Shown in pieces: positions 47,451-50,419 of a DNA stretch of 50,419 bases (positions within the stretch are counted from its first letter, which is position 1; each line of letters begins with the position of its first letter). The stretch comes from Hypsibius dujardini (taxonomy: Eukaryota; Tardigrada; Eutardigrada; Parachela; Hypsibiidae): positions 1 through 50,419 of the forward strand of contig LRSR01011775.1 in NCBI GenBank assembly GCA_001579985.1, in the 5' to 3' direction. Both the position numbers and the translations under genes were made by a program. Under the pieces are notes generated by a model. The model was not told the DNA's origin, searched no databases, and saw only the letters and a program-made list of their open reading frames with translations.

Positions 47451-50246
47451 ATGACCCCGCTTCCGGGAAAAAGGAAACCCGCCACCGACCACGATGGATC
47501 AATCAATCAAGCCCTCCACAACAGCGGCATGTTCTTCCAGAACGGCGCCTACAATGGTCTCGTCCATTCCGAGTCCACGGTGACGGTGGAGAACTTTTGG
47601 AAGAGTCGCGATCGTCTGGCTGCGGCGACGCGGGACACGCGGCCGCGCGCCTCAGGCTCGGATGCCTCGGAATCGAGCGGCGCCACTGACGAACTTCCGC
47701 CTTCGACTGATCCCTGGGCGCTGCCCGAACTCCGCCAGATCGATGAGGAAGAAACCAAATGGCGCGGTGAGTTATTTTTAGAAGACAAAACTTCGTCGTG
47801 AGAAAAGTTGTTTTGAGGGAAATATTTTGAACCATGTGTCTGTACTAGCCAAGTCTGGCCACGTTCACTGCATTGCTACCAACTACCTGACCGAACACTT
47901 GGCTGGTATAAATTTGACCTGTTTAGTTACTAGATTTTTTCGACTTCAATTATTTTTCGCATATTTGTTTGAATATTTTAGTTAGAATTGGGCTCTGGAA
48001 TATAGTGTTTAAGTTTGCGATTTTGAATTTAAAGTAAATTAAGAATTAGGACTTGGCCAAACTCTGATTTTTAGTTACAGTAAAAAAGATTTTGTTTAAA
48101 ATAAAACCCTATTTTCCGGTATATTAAACCAAGTTTGAATTAAAATCGCCGTGGATTTAAAATGGTTCAACGTTTTATAAATGAAGTTTAATCAACAACC
48201 AGCACGAGGCCAGGCGTCTTATTTTTAAAATAATCTGAATCATTTAATCTGAAATCAGAAGCTTATTTGCCTGTTTTTAATCACTCTTTATATTAATCGA
48301 AACAACATTACTTTAGAAGTAATGGACTATTTGACAGCCAAGACTAGGACACCGCAGAGCTGGTTGTCTGGCCAAACTTGGTCGGTGCAGTCTACTTTTT
48401 TGAAGTTCGTTACTAATAACAAATTTAGGACTTCTTTTGCTCAATCAATTAAAGTATCTTCGTAGCAGCATTGATTAGCAGATTTTCGTGAAATAAATTT
48501 TAATCTTTTTTCCTGGTAGTTTGGGCGAGTTTGACCAGTTCGCGTAGAATTTCCACAGCGAATTAGTGGAAGTTAGTCGGAAAGGATCGAGAGATTGCTC
48601 ATTTCCGGGTTGACTTTTTTCTCAAGATCGATTTCTGTCGATGAACACAGAGAGGAGTCATGTGGGGCATTTTCCGTCCCTTTGGAGCTGATATTGATGG
48701 AGTTATGTAAGGGGGATGTTGGCGTTTCTTTTGAAGGAGTTGCTATCCGGTTATTTTTGTGCCGCTGCGGAAGGAAGGACGTCCTTCAACTGATTTGTGT
48801 GAAGAGAAGCCGCGGCGCGCGCGTTTTTCTTTGCCAAATCTAAATGAGAATATAGTGTTTGTTTTTGAATTTTGACATGTCTGGGGATAATTTTAACATC
48901 GCGTCCTTGAATGTGTCCCATCTCGTGAGTCGTGTCAGAACGAAGGGAGATGTCTGGGTTGTTGACAGAGAGTCGGGGCGGGGGGGGCGAAGGCTGTTTT
49001 GGAGTCACCCGGAAGTAATTGGTTCGGATGTTAAAATTGATTATTTCAGAGGCGGAAATGCTTACGGAAAATTAGTACATTCCGCCTGTCTGCCTGTATT
49101 TGTTTGTCTGTTTGTCTGTGTCGGTCTATCTGACGGACGACTTGCCTAACTGACTGTCGGGCTGTTTCTGTGTCTGAATATTTGTCTTGACTGACAGATC
49201 ATCTGCTTTTACTGATGAACTGATTGTTTGAATGTCTGCCAATCTTATTTTCGGTCTGTCTCTGAGCATTCTCTACTTCTCTGCTTGTCTGCCTTGAACT
49301 GGTTTTCTGGATGTCTCTGTGGATGGCTGTTTGTCTAACTGTCTCACTGATTTGTTTGACTGTCTAGATCGTTCTCTCCATTATTATGTCTATCTGTCTG
49401 TCTGTCTGGCCGTCTCTATTTTTTCTGAATGTCATCCTTTACTTCTCTGCTTGTCTGTCTGCCTTTGTTTTAATATTATGGGCTCGTTATTCCTTCTCCA
49501 TTTCGCTGTGCCATCGATCTGTTTATCCTTCTAAAAAATACGAAGATTGACACTTTGTGCAGTTTGTTGTGTGCTTTACACACACGGGAGGAAAATAGAT
49601 AGCTATCTCCTCGTTCGTGCCGGGATTTGTTTTCTTGCAGGCCGCTTGTCTCCCTTACCGTTTATTTGCATGGCAATATTCCTTCCCTGGGGTGTCGATC
49701 CCCTTTTAAGTCAACAGTGGGATAACAGCATGACATCCAAGGCGTTTGTTTTAATGACCCTGGGAGACATGCTAGAGGGCGCCAACTTCCGGAATCGATC
49801 AATAACGTTTTTTTTATATCCTACAAATTTCAATAAATCAAACATCTTTTGTTTAATGAAAAAAAATTTCACTGGAATCTTTTTTTTAGAAGGAATGAGT
49901 TTTAAATAATAGAATGTCTAAGAAATTATTTGTTTAAATTTTTGGCTTTATTCGATATTTCAATTTTCAGACTTGTCTGCGTTGAAGAAACTGACACGGA
50001 TCATCGTCCACTGGATCGGGCAGCCGGTCTTGGTCTTGGCGCTTCTCTACTTCTTCATCTGCTCACTGGACTTTCTCAGCTCGGCGTTCCAGTTGTTGGG
50101 TGGACGAGCCGCAGGCAAGGTCTTTGTGGAGAATCCGTTCCTATCGAATCCGATCTGCGGCCTGATGATCGGCTTGCTGAGCACCGTGATGGTGCAGAGC
50201 TCCTCCACGTCCACGTCCATCACCGTCACCATGGTGGCCTCTGGAA
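47451..50246 (+). CDS. SLC34A: SLC34 type II sodium-dependent phosphate cotransporter, 5' part
   Basis: Two exons, 47451-47766 and 49971-50246, join in phase (G|AC, Asp106) to 197 residues before the frame leaves the window. The cytoplasmic N-terminus carries DPWALPEL...KW, matching the conserved DPWxLP...KW segment of NaPi-II proteins. A membrane segment follows (about 116-135), then [16 protein letters not shown] (135-150) and the QSSSTSTS signature (181-188), a residue-level hallmark of the phosphate and sodium site in SLC34. The family moves phosphate into cells with sodium across the plasma membrane. The start could instead be the in-frame ATG at 47361, but an acceptor-like site lies between the two, so 47451 is preferred. 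The exon 2 donor (GGAA|GTATGT) gives a plausible end. The other transmembrane segments and the second QSSS repeat lie outside. Confidence 0.9.
47767..49970 (+). other. SLC34 intron 1
   Basis: This 2.2-kb intron contains AT-rich sequence, partly inverted CCAAGT(C/T)TGGCC motifs near 47852 and 48372, and a degenerate CTGT region at 49085-49470. No nested gene is supported. Confidence 0.7.
49085..49470. repeat. Degenerate (CTGT)n region in SLC34 intron 1
   Basis: Scattered CTGTCTGT, CTGCCTGT and TTTGTCTG words with a cleaner run at 49388-49412. Confidence 0.7.
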
Positions 50247-50347
50247 GTATGTCTGACTTGGACTTTGTGATAAGAGGCTGTTGGATAGTATTGAGACACT
50301 CGATGACAGTCAGGCAGCGGGTACAGACTGCCAGACATGCAGATAGA

Positions 50348-50352
50348 CAAGA

Positions 50353-50418
<66 letters not shown>

Positions 50419-50419
50419 C
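50348..50419. repeat. (CAGG)n array reaching the window end
   Basis: Perfect CAGG units from about 50354 to the last base. The sequence ends inside the array, so its true length is unknown. Confidence 0.92.

Overview
The window is nuclear DNA from an invertebrate animal. It holds seven multi-exon protein genes. Almost every intron is GT-AG, splice phases agree across all exons I joined, and each protein is a recognisable animal family. The AGAP/centaurin-gamma protein resembles the arthropod form, and one receptor has a natriuretic-receptor-type ectodomain, so a bilaterian invertebrate (perhaps an ecdysozoan) is likely. I cannot name the species. Nothing prokaryotic or viral was seen.

Layout, left to right. 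Minus strand: (1) 85-4939, the 5' part of a receptor with an ANF-receptor ligand-binding ectodomain, running off the left edge; (2) 7254-10721, a complete core-1 beta-1,3-galactosyltransferase-like gene (C1GALT1 family, 5 exons); (3) 13143-18720, complete GSK3/shaggy kinase (7 exons); (4) 20545-23445, complete mitochondrial 3-hydroxyisobutyrate dehydrogenase (8 exons, one GC-AG intron); (5) 24550-31131, complete PP4 regulatory subunit 3/SMEK (10 exons). Plus strand: (6) 32517-45535, complete AGAP-type Arf GAP (13 exons), divergent from PP4R3 across a 1.4-kb gap; (7) 47451-50246, the 5' part of an SLC34 type II sodium/phosphate cotransporter, running off the right edge. Exon coordinates were worked out by hand from splice consensus, phase continuity and family motifs. 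Several exons are too short to appear as long open frames, including the ANF-receptor exon at 1015-1058 and the last C1GALT1 exon at 7254-7403.

The genes do not form a pathway; this is an ordinary mixed neighbourhood. They cover extracellular sensing, mucin-type O-glycan synthesis, Wnt/insulin kinase signalling, valine breakdown, phosphatase targeting, Arf and membrane traffic, and phosphate uptake.

The noncoding DNA is more unusual. Introns and gaps are full of tetranucleotide arrays of two families, (CTGT)n/(CAGA)n and (AATC)n, in both orientations. There are also several inverted-repeat elements: a 580-bp near-continuous palindrome and a 1.1-kb TIR element in the first receptor introns, a foldback at 722-985, and smaller ones near HIBADH, in PP4R3 and in AGAP. 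A PP4R3 intron opens with three tandem 36-nt units, each starting GT and ending AG, so its 5' splice site is repeated as abutting AG|GT junctions. The GSK3 reading frame appears to end inside a CAGA/CTGT array and gains a short Cys/Leu-rich tail. I found no wholly new gene system. These intron and repeat structures are the best leads.
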